A stretch of 64,000 nt of DNA from Caldilineaceae bacterium bin34 (GTDB lineage: Bacteria; Chloroflexota; Anaerolineae; Caldilineales; Caldilineaceae): contig MPMO01000005.1 of the NCBI GenBank assembly GCA_002238555.1, forward strand, positions 62,001-126,000, in the 5' to 3' direction. Shown here piece by piece: positions 17,358 through 26,713 of this stretch (within the stretch, counting starts at the first letter, position 1; each line of letters starts with the position of its first letter). The notes under the pieces were generated by a model. The model did no database searches. It was not told the DNA's origin and saw only the letters and a list, made by a program, of their open reading frames with translations. Both the position numbers and the translations under genes were made by a program.

Positions 17358-18974
17358 TCACCGGGCAAACAGATTGGCCATTTGCCAGGCGCACAGGCGC
17401 GTCACCCGGGCCGGGGCGCCCCCGGCCCGCAACGAGATGCCGGTGCTGTCCAGCCGCCCCGGATAGCAGCGCAGGGCCACACACTGGCGTCCGTTGACGA
17501 ACACCTCCACCACCGAACGGTCCACAAACACGCGCAGTTGCAGGGGTTCGTCCGGGGCCAGATAGACGGGAGCCTGTTCGGGCGGGCGGGCGGAGACATC
17601 GTCCAGGATGGAGCTGTGGCTGTTGTCCAGCACGGCAATGCTGTCGGTGGCCGCCCGCAACCCGGCCGGCTCCCAACCGCCATACCGGGCCCAGTTGCGG
17701 AAACCGCGACTGCGGTAGAAGGCGAAACGGGTGTATTCCTCCGCCCCGGGCGAGCGCAGGACGTTGAGCTCAATCACGGAGGCGTCCCCGTCGGCAATCT
17801 CCAGCTCCAGCTCCAGGGCATCGCCGGCAACCCCGTCGAGGACAACCTCCTCGTTGGCCGGCAGGGCCACATCCGCCAGGGAGACCTCGTGCGAGCGCAG
17901 CGACTCGATGTCGCCGGCCGGCTCCACCGCCAGTTGATCCCGGACCCGGCCTTCGTCCGCGCGCAGGGTCAGCCGGCGCGGGAGCGTCATGATCTGGTCC
18001 CAGCCCCGCCGCACGCGTCCGGGATTCATGTTGTAGATCACGATCACGCCGCCTTCGCCGTCGGGCGTGGCCGACGGCGCGTGCACGCCGCCGGGACCGG
18101 ACGCCCCGAAATTCGCCTCGTGGAGGGCGGTAACCACGAACTTGTCCCGGTCCTTGTCGTAGTCCCCGAGCAGGGCCTGGCCGCCGCTCATGTGGCTGTA
18201 GAAGAGCAGCATGTGCCGTTCCCCGTCCCCCTGCCCAATGGGCCAGAAGTAGGGACAGGCCCCGTCGTCGCCCAGCTTGGTCATCGTGTCCCCTTCGATG
18301 AACGGGTGCAGGTACTCCCACGTTTCCATGTCGCGGGAGCGCAGCAGGAAGTTCGCCCGCGTACGCACGCCATTGGTGGGGTGCGGCAGCGTGCCGCCGG
18401 ACAAGGAGTAGTAGAAGTCGCCCTTGCGCCAAATGCAGGGATCAAAAACCCGGTAGGGCAGTTCGCCGCCGTCCGGCGCGGTCATCGGGATCACGGCCTG
18501 TCCGGTCAGCTTCTCCCAGTTGAGCAGCAGCGGGTCCGAACTGGTGGCCACCATGTTGCCCACCTTGGTGCCGTGGTAGATGGCAATCACCCGGTCCTCC
18601 TCCACCAATGTGGCCCCGGAGAAGCAGCACTCTTCGGGATCCGGGTAGATGGCGTAGGGCAGATCGCGCCAGTGGATCAGATCCTCGCTGACGCAATGGC
18701 CCCAGTGCTGCCGCGGATCCTCGGGCGGATAGCCCTGGTAGAAGAGGTGCCAGAGCCCGTTCCAAAAACAGAGGCCGTTGGGGTCGTTGAGCGTGCCTTC
18801 GGGGTTCACATAGTGGTAGTAGGGTCGGTGCCGATCTCCAGCCAGGGCCGTGCGCGACCACACAAACCGCTTGAGCATGGGGTTGGCGGCCAGGGCCTCC
18901 TCCTGCTGCTCCCGGTTTCCGGGAAACGTATAGAACGGAACCTTGGATCGTCGATCGTCAGTCTGTGCGGACAT
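17358..18974 (-). CDS. GH32-like glycoside hydrolase (fructan/sucrose type) with altered catalytic motifs
   Basis: About 538 residues. A five-bladed propeller domain opens with YHYVNPEGTLNDPNG, where D64 of NDPNG is the GH32 nucleophile. CCFSGATLV follows the FSG motif. Two motifs deviate: the usual RDP is VFDPCIW, and the usual ECP bearing the acid/base Glu reads DGACPYFWP, with Ala at that place. The C-terminal beta-sandwich is complete (LRVFVDRSVVEVFVNG, a GH32 hallmark). Start at ATG 18974, with AAGGAG rather far upstream. There is no signal peptide, so it is cytoplasmic. It may act on a substrate imported by the ABC system, use another acid, or be catalytically weak. Confidence 0.8.
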   Translation of the reverse strand: MSAQTDDRRSKVPFYTFPGNREQQEEALAANPMLKRFVWSRTALAGDRHRPYYHYVNPEGTLNDPNGLCFWNGLWHLFYQGYPPEDPRQHWGHCVSEDLIHWRDLPYAIYPDPEECCFSGATLVEEDRVIAIYHGTKVGNMVATSSDPLLLNWEKLTGQAVIPMTAPDGGELPYRVFDPCIWRKGDFYYSLSGGTLPHPTNGVRTRANFLLRSRDMETWEYLHPFIEGDTMTKLGDDGACPYFWPIGQGDGERHMLLFYSHMSGGQALLGDYDKDRDKFVVTALHEANFGASGPGGVHAPSATPDGEGGVIVIYNMNPGRVRRGWDQIMTLPRRLTLRADEGRVRDQLAVEPAGDIESLRSHEVSLADVALPANEEVVLDGVAGDALELELEIADGDASVIELNVLRSPGAEEYTRFAFYRSRGFRNWARYGGWEPAGLRAATDSIAVLDNSHSSILDDVSARPPEQAPVYLAPDEPLQLRVFVDRSVVEVFVNGRQCVALRCYPGRLDSTGISLRAGGAPARVTRLCAWQMANLFAR

Positions 18975-19575
18975 GGCGGATTCTGAGCTCCTTGACTGGA
19001 GAGGGGAACTGGAGGCGGAGGTCGCCATGGCGTCCAGGCCGGCTCGTGCCCACCGGCGGGGGCCTGCCAGCGACGCGCAGTGAGTTGAGTATAGGCGGCC
19101 TGGAGGCTCGCAGGCCAACGGACCCGATCTGCGCGGTGACCATGGCCGAACCGTTCGCCTCACCGGGCTTGCTTCTGCCTGAACTTGACGGATAGACGTC
19201 CTACGATTGATCCCTTGCGCAACAGATCAATGCTCCCGGGAATGTCCACCTGATCGATGTAGTCGAGCGGGTGGAAGTCGCAATGACCACATAAAAACCG
19301 TCCGCTTCGACACGAATCACAACCATCCCTTAATCTGGGAAGCAAATCCGGAAAGCAATGGAGGAACTACGAGGGAAGTTCCAAAACCACGTTGCAACGA
19401 TGGCCAACCGACAGCTGCGAACCCCGAGCTTGTTTGTGGGCAACACCGGTTCGTCCATGGTCAACAGCTTCATGCGCAACGCAGCGGCCGGTGCGCGTCG
19501 AGTCATGGTCTGCGTCGGTTGTGTCTCCGAACCCGGATTTCAGTTGTGACCACCTGGCGAAAACAACCATCTGAC
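18975..19575. other. Non-coding stretch
   Basis: No gene is supported. The plus-strand frame starting at 19358 (63 codons) has neither a ribosome binding site nor a recognisable pattern. Confidence 0.35.
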
Positions 19576-19665
19576 GCGCTCCCTGCCTCCGGAGTGGGAG
19601 CTCACCAACCTGGAACAGCTCAGTCTGCGCCGGAACCAATTGACCGGCCATTTGCACCGAATTGA
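19576..19665 (+). pseudogene. Leucine-rich-repeat fragment
   Basis: One frame gives SLPPEWELTNLEQLSLRRNQ followed by LTGHL. This is one complete repeat of the LxxLxLxxNxLtG type found in extracellular LRR proteins. No start, signal or further repeats remain, so it is a gene fossil. Confidence 0.5.
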
Positions 19666-19736
19666 TTTCCCAAACCGGCTTAACACATCCGACCCGATCT
19701 CCCGGACTGTCCCCCTGTGCCCATGGACCCTGAAGT

Positions 19737-19877
19737 TCACCCGGGATAGACCATGAACATGGCCCGGTACGGTACCGGCATGCCTGACCCCGGTGACAGG
19801 GTTGTTGCCGGCGCGAATCCGGCCAGCACCAGCAGACAGAGACTGGCCAGGAAAGGCTTGATCCAGCAGCGATGCAT
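19737..19877 (-). CDS. Possible small signal-peptide-bearing ORF
   Basis: 46 codons from ATG 19877. Residues 7-24 (KPFLASLCLLVLAGFAPA) look like an export signal with an AxA-like cleavage site. The rest is short. It could be the front of a lost exported protein. No family is recognised and no clear ribosome binding site is present. Confidence 0.25.
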   Translation of the reverse strand: MHRCWIKPFLASLCLLVLAGFAPATTLSPGSGMPVPYRAMFMVYPG

Positions 19878-20169
19878 GGTCCGGTTCCCAGGCATGGGCA
19901 GAGGGCCCCCCAGGGCCGTGCCTCTGAACGGTCGCGCTGAGCCTGCCATGGGAGTGGAACGGCACCTCCGACCAGTGCGGGTTCCGTAGTCCCGCAAACA
20001 GCCGTTTGTGATACAACTGCCAAACCGACGTGGTGGCCAACCAGCCCGTTCCGCGGGTGCCGTCCCGCAATCGCGTTGCGCAATCAACGCGACGATGGCC
20101 GGGCCGGCCGCGCTGCGGGCCTGGGCAAAAGGCAGGGCATTCGCCCTCGGCCGGTCGGTCACAAAACGC

Positions 20170-20196
20170 GCTGTGCTTCGCTTCCCGGGCGATTTC
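20170..20196. repeat. Dispersed repeat, copy 1
   Basis: GCTGTGCTTCGCTTCCCGGG with the next seven bases matches 24 of 27 positions at 21400-21426. Weaker similarity continues for about 20 bases (GACCCGTAGCAC against GACCTCTAGCAC). Confidence 0.5.
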
Positions 20197-20515
20197 GGGG
20201 GTGGGCCGACCCGTAGCACCCCATGGATACGGGGGTTTGGCCAGGCTCTTTGGTTGTGGCACCGGGTCGCAATCGGAGGGTTGGTCCCCTGGTTGGGGTC
20301 GCGCAGCGGGCGCAAGGAAACGATCGCTCCCCAAAATGCTCCGCAGGCAGGGGGCGGCGGGATCGCCTAGAATGGGGAAGCCCCGGCGGCCGAGGCTTCC
20401 TGTTCACGAACGGTTGCGGACCCGTCCCCGAACCAGGCGACAAGAGGAGGATTTCCCATGGTCCAACGCAGTCTACACCGCACCCTGAACCGGTACCGGG
20501 CGGAGGTTCTGGACC

Positions 20516-21175
20516 ATGGCGCTTGAGACGGCGGTGCGGACCGAGTTTCTGCGGCTGCTGGAGCGGGATGCGGAATTCCGCGGGGAGGTGCGGCGGCACC
20601 TCCTGACCACCGAACTGATCGAGCTGCCGGAGCGGTTTGCGGCCTTCGCCGGGCGCGTCGACGGGTTCATCGTCGAGCAGCAGGCCGTCAATGCCCGCGT
20701 GGATGCCCGGTTCGACGGAATTGACCGGCGGCTACAGGCCATCACCGACGATCTAGGCGTCCTCAAGGGCCACGCGGCCGGCCGCGCCGCGCGCGACCAC
20801 GTCGAAACGATCCTGGATGAGCTGGGGCTGACGTATGTCGCCATTCTCGACCGGGGCGACCTGGTGGGTCTGCTGCACCGGTTCCCGGACATCCCGACCG
20901 GCGACCGGCAGAGCTTCTACCGGGCCGACCTGGTGCTGGAGGCGCGGGACGGTGAAGGCATCCCCTGCCATGTGGCGGTCGAGGCCTCGTACACGGCCGA
21001 CCGGCGCGACAGTGACCGGGCCCTGCGCAACGCGCAATTTCTGCAACGTGGCACCGGCCACCCGGCGCAGGCCGTGGTCGCCAGCCTGCGGAACGACCGG
21101 GACGTGCAGGTCCTGGTGGATCAGGGCGCGGTCCACTGGCATCGGTTGACGGAGAAGGACCTGGCTCCGGACTAG
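20516..21175 (+). CDS. Coiled-coil protein with nuclease-like C-terminus, family member 1
   Basis: 219 residues. The N-terminus (1-45) is helical: EFLRLLERDAEFRGEVRRHL, then TTELIELPERFAAFAGRVD. A heptad region (about 48-95) follows, then a compact C-terminal domain with FYRADLVLEAR, CHVAVEASYTADRRD and QVLVDQGAVHWHRLTEKDL. The D...E-A-S arrangement recalls degenerate PD-(D/E)XK domains (DUF3782-like) with Ser where the Lys would be; this is an inference. ATG 20516 with GGAGG nine bases upstream. It stands alone. Paralogues are at 61194-61922 (intact) and 55273-55951 (decayed). Function unknown. Confidence 0.75.
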   Translation: MALETAVRTEFLRLLERDAEFRGEVRRHLLTTELIELPERFAAFAGRVDGFIVEQQAVNARVDARFDGIDRRLQAITDDLGVLKGHAAGRAARDHVETILDELGLTYVAILDRGDLVGLLHRFPDIPTGDRQSFYRADLVLEARDGEGIPCHVAVEASYTADRRDSDRALRNAQFLQRGTGHPAQAVVASLRNDRDVQVLVDQGAVHWHRLTEKDLAPD

Positions 21176-21399
21176 GTATTCAGCCAACCTGTGCGGTCAT
21201 GGGCTGCTGCTCGACCGCTTGGCGCTGCCCATGTGTGCGGTGCCAGCTCTTCGCTCGCCGGGGTTCCCTCGGCCGGGTGGCGAACAAACAGGCTCCCAAC
21301 GGCGATTCCCAAGCCGCCCGCGGTGTCGGTGCGTCCTATGGACTCGCACGATGCGGGTGCTTTCGGGCCGATCGCTTTGGATCAGGCCGCATGGGAGGG

Positions 21400-21426
21400 G
21401 CTGTGCTTCGCTTTGCGGGCGATCTC
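21400..21426. repeat. Dispersed repeat, copy 2
   Basis: Partner of the repeat at 20170-20196. Read on the minus strand both copies encode a similar EIARxAKHS peptide, so both may be pieces of one decayed mobile gene. Confidence 0.45.
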
Positions 21427-21526
21427 AAACGGCCTGCGACCTCTAGCACGCCGGGCTGTCCGGTCCGGACCCGCGGCGTACAATCCGGGATCGTCCTCGC
21501 AGTCTCCCTGCGTCGCACACCGCGCC

Positions 21527-22106
21527 ATGCCCTTCGCCAAACCGACCGCCGCCTCCCGCCCGCGCCGGGGCTGGCTGCTGCTGGCAGTGCTGCTCCTGCT
21601 CCTGTGCCCGGCCGGATGCACCTCCCGCAGGTCCGGCGGTGTGGCCACGGACCGCGCCGTGGCCGCCTCCCCGTCGCCGACCCTCACGCCTACGCCTACG
21701 GTTACACTGACATTGTTGCCCACGTCGACGCCTACACCGACGTTGTCGCCCACATTGACCCACGCCCACGTGGATGCGACCGCCCACACCGACGCCCTCC
21801 CTGACGCGGTCCGAAGCCTACGACAACCTGACCGAGCACGCCGACGGACGCTACGCACTGCAGTTGTCCGGGGCGCGGGTGGCGGCCACCTTCGCCACCT
21901 CCCGCTCCCCCGTACAGAACTGGGCCCGGGACGTGGCCGCCCCCCTGTTCACGGTCCCGGAGGGCTTCTGGCCGCCCTATCCCGTCCTGCGCAGTGCGGA
22001 GGGGACGCCGGTGCTGGCCGACCAAGCGCGGAGCCGCAAGAGCGGTCAACGACCCAAGCTCACGGACGAAGGGCTGCAACTGGTCGCGGAACCGATGCGC
22101 GAGTAG
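21527..22106 (+). pseudogene. Frameshifted lipoprotein with Thr/Pro linker
   Basis: ATG 21527 opens a lipoprotein signal (RRGWLLLAVLLLLLCPAGC, lipobox PAGC), then a T/P-rich linker (SPTLTPTPTVT and TSTPTPTLSPT). Around 21750-21770 the frame is lost, and the following domain (LTRSEAYDNLTEHADGRY, then ATFATSRSPVQNWARD and VPEGFWPPYPVL) continues in another frame to about 22020. In my reading such lipoproteins carry LRR domains, matching the fossil at 19576-19665; that link is a guess. The 3' end is replaced by an invertase fragment, so the gene is broken twice. Confidence 0.55.
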
Positions 22107-22172
22107 AGGCTTACCGTAATCGGAATAGCCCGAGTAGCCGAGGCCTCGCGCAGCACTGTCTACACCCACCTG
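22034..22172 (+). pseudogene. C-terminal HTH fragment of a serine recombinase (DNA invertase)
   Basis: The frame reads RPKLTDEGLQLVAE, a stop at about 22104, then RLTVIGIARVAEASRSTVYT. This is the helix-turn-helix that ends Hin/Gin-type resolvase-invertases (G-R-P-x-K-L-T ... V-S-R-S-T-V-Y). The catalytic domain is absent. Confidence 0.55.
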
Positions 22173-22399
22173 ACATCCGGCGGACGGCGGCAGCCAACGG
22201 GAACGACATGACGATGGTTATGCCAGAGTTCTTGGCCTCTCCAATATGAAACTCGTGCTGACCGGCTCGCCGGGAGTCGCACCTGGATCACGGACCGTTT
22301 GTCGTCTGTCTGCCTGTCTGCGTTTCCGTCCGTCACGCGCCGGGACAACTCCGGCCAAGACATGCCGCCGTTGATGGATGTCGGTGTCTGACTCCAGTC

Positions 22400-23404
22400 T
22401 CAGACGCCGTTGCGCCAACCGTCTTCATTGCGGTACACGTAGTCGGGGTCATCGGGTCCCAGCACACCCATGCGCTCCTCCGCCGGGAAATCGGCCATGA
22501 CCACACTGATCGACTTGCGAGACATGGCGATCAGGAAGTCGACGAGTACCGACAGGTCGTCCGCATCCGCCTGCTGCATGGCGTACAGGTAGGCGTTGCG
22601 ATCCTGGCGGTGCACCAGGATGGGTGGCCAGCCGTTGCGGACCAGGTGCCAGTTCAGGAGCACGCGGCCCGTACGTCCGTTGCCGTCCGCGAACGGGTGG
22701 ACCTGGATGAAGCGATAGTGCAGCCAAGCCCCTGTCAGCAGAGGATGTTGAACCGGTTCGTAGATCCTGTAAAGGTCCAGCAGGATGTCCAACTGGCTGT
22801 CCACCTGTTCCGGCGGTGCGTAGAGGTGGACGGTGCCGTCGGGCCGCGTAGGGTTGTTGGGAAAATCCTTCCACACGCCGCGCCGCAGCTTCCGCTGCAC
22901 GCGCCGACCCAGCATGTCCACCGCGTTGTGTGTTTCCTGGTGGGCGGTGATTTGGGCATGCAGCTCGCGCATCGCGTGCTTGGTGATGGGGCGGTCGTCT
23001 CGGATGAAGGCGTAGGCCATTTCGGCTGCCGCCATGTGGTCATCCAGGACCGTCACCAAATGCTCCGGTTCCACGTCCACGCCCTGTCGGCGCACGTGCT
23101 CCGCACGGAAGCCCTCCCGCAGCAGGGTTTGGGTGACACCATGATCCGGATCGTACAGGCCCTCGATCACGCCAGTCTCGATAGCCATGCTGCGTTCGAG
23201 GCGCTCCAGACCCTCCCGGATCCGTTCCCGGGCCGCGGGGTCCGCGCGGAGGGTGCGGAAACGTCGGTTCCAATCATTCTCGTAATCGAACCCGCGCTCC
23301 ATATCCACGGCGGCCAAAGGCTGGATGCCGCGCCAGTTTCCGTAGCGAGTTTCCCTTTCCTTCTCCCGCTCTCCCCGTCGTGGGCGTGGGGATTGGAGTT
23401 CCAT
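22400..23404 (-). CDS. Fic-domain AMP transferase (class II-like)
   Basis: 334 residues. The Fic motif is HPFADGNGRTGR, with the catalytic His and the phosphate-binding GNGR. An N-terminal helix carries TGVIEG, which fits the [S/T]xxxE[G/N] inhibitory motif that blocks the ATP site (class II auto-inhibition). A beta-hairpin flap region precedes the Fic motif. Start at ATG 23404. Fic enzymes move AMP (or another nucleotide part) onto a hydroxyl of a target protein; the target is unknown. No separate antitoxin gene is needed or seen. Confidence 0.9.
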   Translation of the reverse strand: MELQSPRPRRGEREKERETRYGNWRGIQPLAAVDMERGFDYENDWNRRFRTLRADPAARERIREGLERLERSMAIETGVIEGLYDPDHGVTQTLLREGFRAEHVRRQGVDVEPEHLVTVLDDHMAAAEMAYAFIRDDRPITKHAMRELHAQITAHQETHNAVDMLGRRVQRKLRRGVWKDFPNNPTRPDGTVHLYAPPEQVDSQLDILLDLYRIYEPVQHPLLTGAWLHYRFIQVHPFADGNGRTGRVLLNWHLVRNGWPPILVHRQDRNAYLYAMQQADADDLSVLVDFLIAMSRKSISVVMADFPAEERMGVLGPDDPDYVYRNEDGWRNGV

Positions 23405-23587
23405 GGCGTGCCTCCTGGCCGCAGACCGCGCATCCGGGTCCTGTCCGATACGGGGCGCATGGCCGGTGCGAACCTGCACAGGGCCGCGGTCCTGCTTGGA
23501 GTAAATCATAAAATGCGTTGTGTGACGGCCATGCCGTTCCGAACCATCCCACCTGCCCGCCGCGACGACCCGTTCGGATTTGTCCGG

Positions 23588-23998
23588 TCAAATACTTTCC
23601 AAGGGCCGGCGCCGCCTGGGCCGCATGTAGACGTACACCTCTTCGTCGTCCCTGACTTCCGTTGCCACCAGACCGATGCGCGTGCTGTTGAACAGGCACT
23701 GTCCGTCGTCCAGTGAAAATTCCCATCCATGCCACGGGCACCTTAGAACTTCGTTCTCCCGACCCCACATGAAACGGCCAGGTGCCGACGGCAACGTCGT
23801 GCCCCGGACCTCGCCCATGCACAGCGGCGCACCTTCGTGGGGACAGATGTTCAGGACAGCCCTGATCTCTCCGTTGAAGCGGAACATGCCGATGCTGCGG
23901 CCTTCCACCTCCACCAGCAGGCAGGCCCCCTCCACAATTTGGGTGTCGTAGGCGACATGGTGCCAGTGATCCGGATTGGTGGTCTGGGGAGGGTTCAA
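23588..23998 (-). CDS. Rieske [2Fe-2S] ferredoxin-like protein
   Basis: 136 residues. Both halves of the Rieske cluster site are present: C52-P-H54 in NICPHEGAPLC and C87-P-W-H90 in LRCPWHGWEF, with a 30-residue linker. There is no membrane anchor, so it is a soluble electron-transfer protein of the type that serves ring- or methyl-group oxygenases; no oxygenase lies next to it. It is divergent from the epimerase gene at 24291 and 183 bases before fic on the same strand. Confidence 0.9.
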   Translation of the reverse strand: MNPPQTTNPDHWHHVAYDTQIVEGACLLVEVEGRSIGMFRFNGEIRAVLNICPHEGAPLCMGEVRGTTLPSAPGRFMWGRENEVLRCPWHGWEFSLDDGQCLFNSTRIGLVATEVRDDEEVYVYMRPRRRRPLESI

Positions 23999-24290
23999 GA
24001 CAGTGCTCCTTGATGCTGATCCGATCCAAGTGCCCTGGAAAGTTCAGGATTCTATATGGCTGCCGGGCCGACGCACCGGTATCCGGGCAACCACCCCGAA
24101 CCTTTGCTGTCGCGCACCGAAGATCCTGCCCGATCGAACCCGTGTTGAGATCGCCAGTGCCTCGGCCGCGAAGCATCCAAGTCCGGGCCAGCGGATGCCG
24201 CTTGCTATCCTGTGATGAGCGGATGACGCAGCGCAACATTGGGCGTCCACCCCGCCATCCCCCAATCCTCACCAAGGAATCAGAAAACTA

Positions 24291-25136
24291 ATGTACCTGG
24301 GCTGCTTTCAGAGCAACGGCGCGCTACACCGCATGGACTACGCAGACTTTGCGGCAAGTGCATCCGACATCGGCTACGTCACGCTGGACGTGCCGGTCCT
24401 CAACGACGCGGCCGTCCAGGTCGCCCGCAACCTCGACATGGCCCTACACGCCACCGGCTCCCTGACTCCACCGGACCTGAGTACGGAGAGCGACCAACAG
24501 GCCGCGCTGACCCGACAGGTCACGGACGCCATCGACTGGGCATCCGGACACGGCATCGGCGTCATCACCCACCTCCTGGGCAAGGACATGTCCTTAAGCG
24601 GCGACGACAACATTGCCGTCTTCAAGGAGTTGTACACGCCCATCGCCGCCCATGCCGAGGCCCGCAACGTGCGCCTGGCCTTCGAAAACTGGCCGCGCAA
24701 CGGCACCATGCTGGCAACCACTCCGGAAATGTGGGACGCGATGTTCAACGCCGTACCGTCACCGGCCCTCGGCCTGTGCTACGACCCGTCGCACTTTGTT
24801 TGGCAGGGCATTGAATGGATCCAGCCCATCCGCGACTTTGCCGACCGCATCTACCACACCCATGCCAAGGACACGGAAATCCTCCTGGACGGCCGCAACG
24901 CCTTCGGGATTTACGGCAGACAGCTCAGCGGCACCAAACAGAACCAGTGGTGGCGTTACCGGCTGCCCGGATACGGAGAAGTGAATTGGTTCCACTACCT
25001 GGACGAACTGTTCCAGGCGGGTTACGACGAAGCGCTCAGCGTGGAGCACGAGGACAGGGTCTGGGCTGCCGATGCGGATACGGCGGTGCGGGGCCTGCAA
25101 CTCTCACACCAGTTCCTCAAACCGTTCATCGCCTGA
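24291..25136 (+). CDS. Sugar phosphate isomerase/epimerase (AP endonuclease-2 TIM barrel)
   Basis: 281 residues of the xylose-isomerase-like barrel. Metal-site strands are visible: RLAFENWPRNG (E), LCYDPSHFVW (D, H), YHTHAKDTEIL (H, K, D) and ALSVEHEDRVW (E, H). This matches D-tagatose-3-epimerase/IolE-type enzymes that isomerise or epimerise keto-sugars or inositol derivatives; the substrate is not readable. Cytoplasmic. The TnpB element at 25.25 kb sits directly downstream and separates it from the DUF3604 gene. Confidence 0.85.
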   Translation: MYLGCFQSNGALHRMDYADFAASASDIGYVTLDVPVLNDAAVQVARNLDMALHATGSLTPPDLSTESDQQAALTRQVTDAIDWASGHGIGVITHLLGKDMSLSGDDNIAVFKELYTPIAAHAEARNVRLAFENWPRNGTMLATTPEMWDAMFNAVPSPALGLCYDPSHFVWQGIEWIQPIRDFADRIYHTHAKDTEILLDGRNAFGIYGRQLSGTKQNQWWRYRLPGYGEVNWFHYLDELFQAGYDEALSVEHEDRVWAADADTAVRGLQLSHQFLKPFIA

Positions 25137-25275
25137 AAGCGGAGCATCACGGGATGCGTCTCCGAGTGGGTGTTGGGAGCCGACCAGGTTGCCAAGGCCG
25201 GGCGGCAAAGTCCCCGCAGCAAGTCAAACAGGCCCGCACCTCCAACCCGAATGCCAAGGAGCTTATATCGAATAG

Positions 25276-25302
25276 TTGACAGTCAAACTTTTGTGCTACA
25301 AT
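25276..25302 (+). promoter_or_regulatory. Left-end promoter of the TnpB element
   Basis: TTGACA and TACAAT are 15 bases apart. TTGACAGTCAA is itself a small palindrome, as found in the left end of IS200/IS605 elements. A similar TTTTGaTACAAT block is at about 46880 in the derivative element. Confidence 0.45.
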
Positions 25303-25366
25303 TCCCGCGAAAGAGAGGACCCGACTGCGAACCGGGCCCTCGACCGGACACAGTGATAGGGGCACC

Positions 25367-26713
25367 GTGACCAGCACCCCGCAGTCTACAACGCAAGAGC
25401 CCCCGACCGTCACACGGACCCTGCGCGTGCGGCAGTATCCGGGCACCGCGGCCAACGGCCGGTACCAGGAGCAACTGGCGGGTGCCTGCCGGTTCGCATG
25501 GAACCACGTGCTGGCCGGGCACGAGACGGACTACCGCAAATGGAAGGCGTCCGGCAAGCTGGGGGATGGCCCGGGCGATCCGACCTTCTTCACGCTGGGC
25601 ACGCGGTTCACGCAGTTGCGGAACGCACCCGGCCACGAGTGGCTGCAGGACTACAGCTATGAAATCATCCGCTATGTCTGCAAGTACATGGGCGACGCCT
25701 ACGCCGCGTTCTTCGACCCGGACCGTCCGGACCACGGGCGTCCGCAGTACAAGGCCAAGCACTACACACAGCCCGCCTTCACCATCCCGTCCCATGTGCG
25801 CATCGAGGATGGGCGTCTGTACATCCCCAAGCGGGGCTGGACGCGTCTCGGTCCCATCCCCCGGTATGCCGATTGCAAGCCGCTGACCGTACGCGTACGG
25901 CAGGAGTCCGAAGGCAAGCAGCCGCAGTGGTATGCCTACATCGTGTTCGAGGTGCCGGTCGACCATCCCGATGTATGCCAACCCGCGGAGTCCGGAGCGG
26001 TCGGCGTGGACCGCAACGTGGGGCAGGCCACGGACAGCACCGGAACCGTACACGCCCTCCCCGACACGACCGTCGAGGACGCGAAGATCAAGCGGTACCA
26101 GCGCCGGATGGCCCGGCAGCAGAAGGGCTCCAAGCGCCGCCGCGGAACCGGCGGGAAACTGCGCAAACTGCAGCGCAAGCGCGCCCGACGCCGGGACAAC
26201 GCCACACACCAAATCAGCCGCAAGGTTGCGGACACCGCCCACACCGTCGTGCTTGAGGACCTGAACACGAAGGGCATGACGCAGAGTGCGAAGGGCACGG
26301 TCGAGAACCCCGGCCGGAACGTGAAGCAGAAGGCTGGCCTCAACCGCGCCATTCTGGCGTCCGGCTGGGGACAGCTGGAGCGCAAGCTCGAGTACAAGGC
26401 CGGCCAGGTGGTGTATGTGGACCCGGCCTACACTTCGCAGGCCTGCAGCCAGTGCGGGCACACCGCCAAGTCAAATCGGCCGTCGCAGGCGGTGTTCCGG
26501 TGCGGGGCCTGCGGGTTCCAGGCGAACGCCGACCACAATGCGGCGATCAACATCCTGGTGCGGGCGGGGCTTCCGTCCGCACCCGTTTCGGCCCGTGGGA
26601 CTGGGGCTGCTGCACGGCGAGGAGCGCTCCCTCCCTGGTCGGTCGCAAGACCAACCAAAGGGACTCCCGCGACCCGTGAACCGGATATGCGTGGTGTCAA
26701 CCATCGTATATAA
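25367..26713 (+). CDS. tnpB: TnpB RNA-guided nuclease of an IS605-type element
   Basis: 448 residues. The RuvC-like site is complete: D in GAVGVDRNVG, E in VVLEDLNTKG and D in NADHNAAINI. The zinc finger CSQCG...CGACG lies between the last two. The N-terminus (ACRFAWNHVL) is the usual TnpB start. No tnpA is present, so the element is non-autonomous for transposition. TnpB cuts DNA next to its TAM using an omegaRNA made from the 3' end of the gene and the right end. GTG start at 25367. Confidence 0.93.
   Translation: MTSTPQSTTQEPPTVTRTLRVRQYPGTAANGRYQEQLAGACRFAWNHVLAGHETDYRKWKASGKLGDGPGDPTFFTLGTRFTQLRNAPGHEWLQDYSYEIIRYVCKYMGDAYAAFFDPDRPDHGRPQYKAKHYTQPAFTIPSHVRIEDGRLYIPKRGWTRLGPIPRYADCKPLTVRVRQESEGKQPQWYAYIVFEVPVDHPDVCQPAESGAVGVDRNVGQATDSTGTVHALPDTTVEDAKIKRYQRRMARQQKGSKRRRGTGGKLRKLQRKRARRRDNATHQISRKVADTAHTVVLEDLNTKGMTQSAKGTVENPGRNVKQKAGLNRAILASGWGQLERKLEYKAGQVVYVDPAYTSQACSQCGHTAKSNRPSQAVFRCGACGFQANADHNAAINILVRAGLPSAPVSARGTGAAARRGALPPWSVARPTKGTPATREPDMRGVNHRI

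Noticed and set aside
17334..18986. 550-codon plus-strand frame
   Set aside because: Antisense to the GH32-like gene, whose NDPNG and C-terminal sandwich motifs are convincing.
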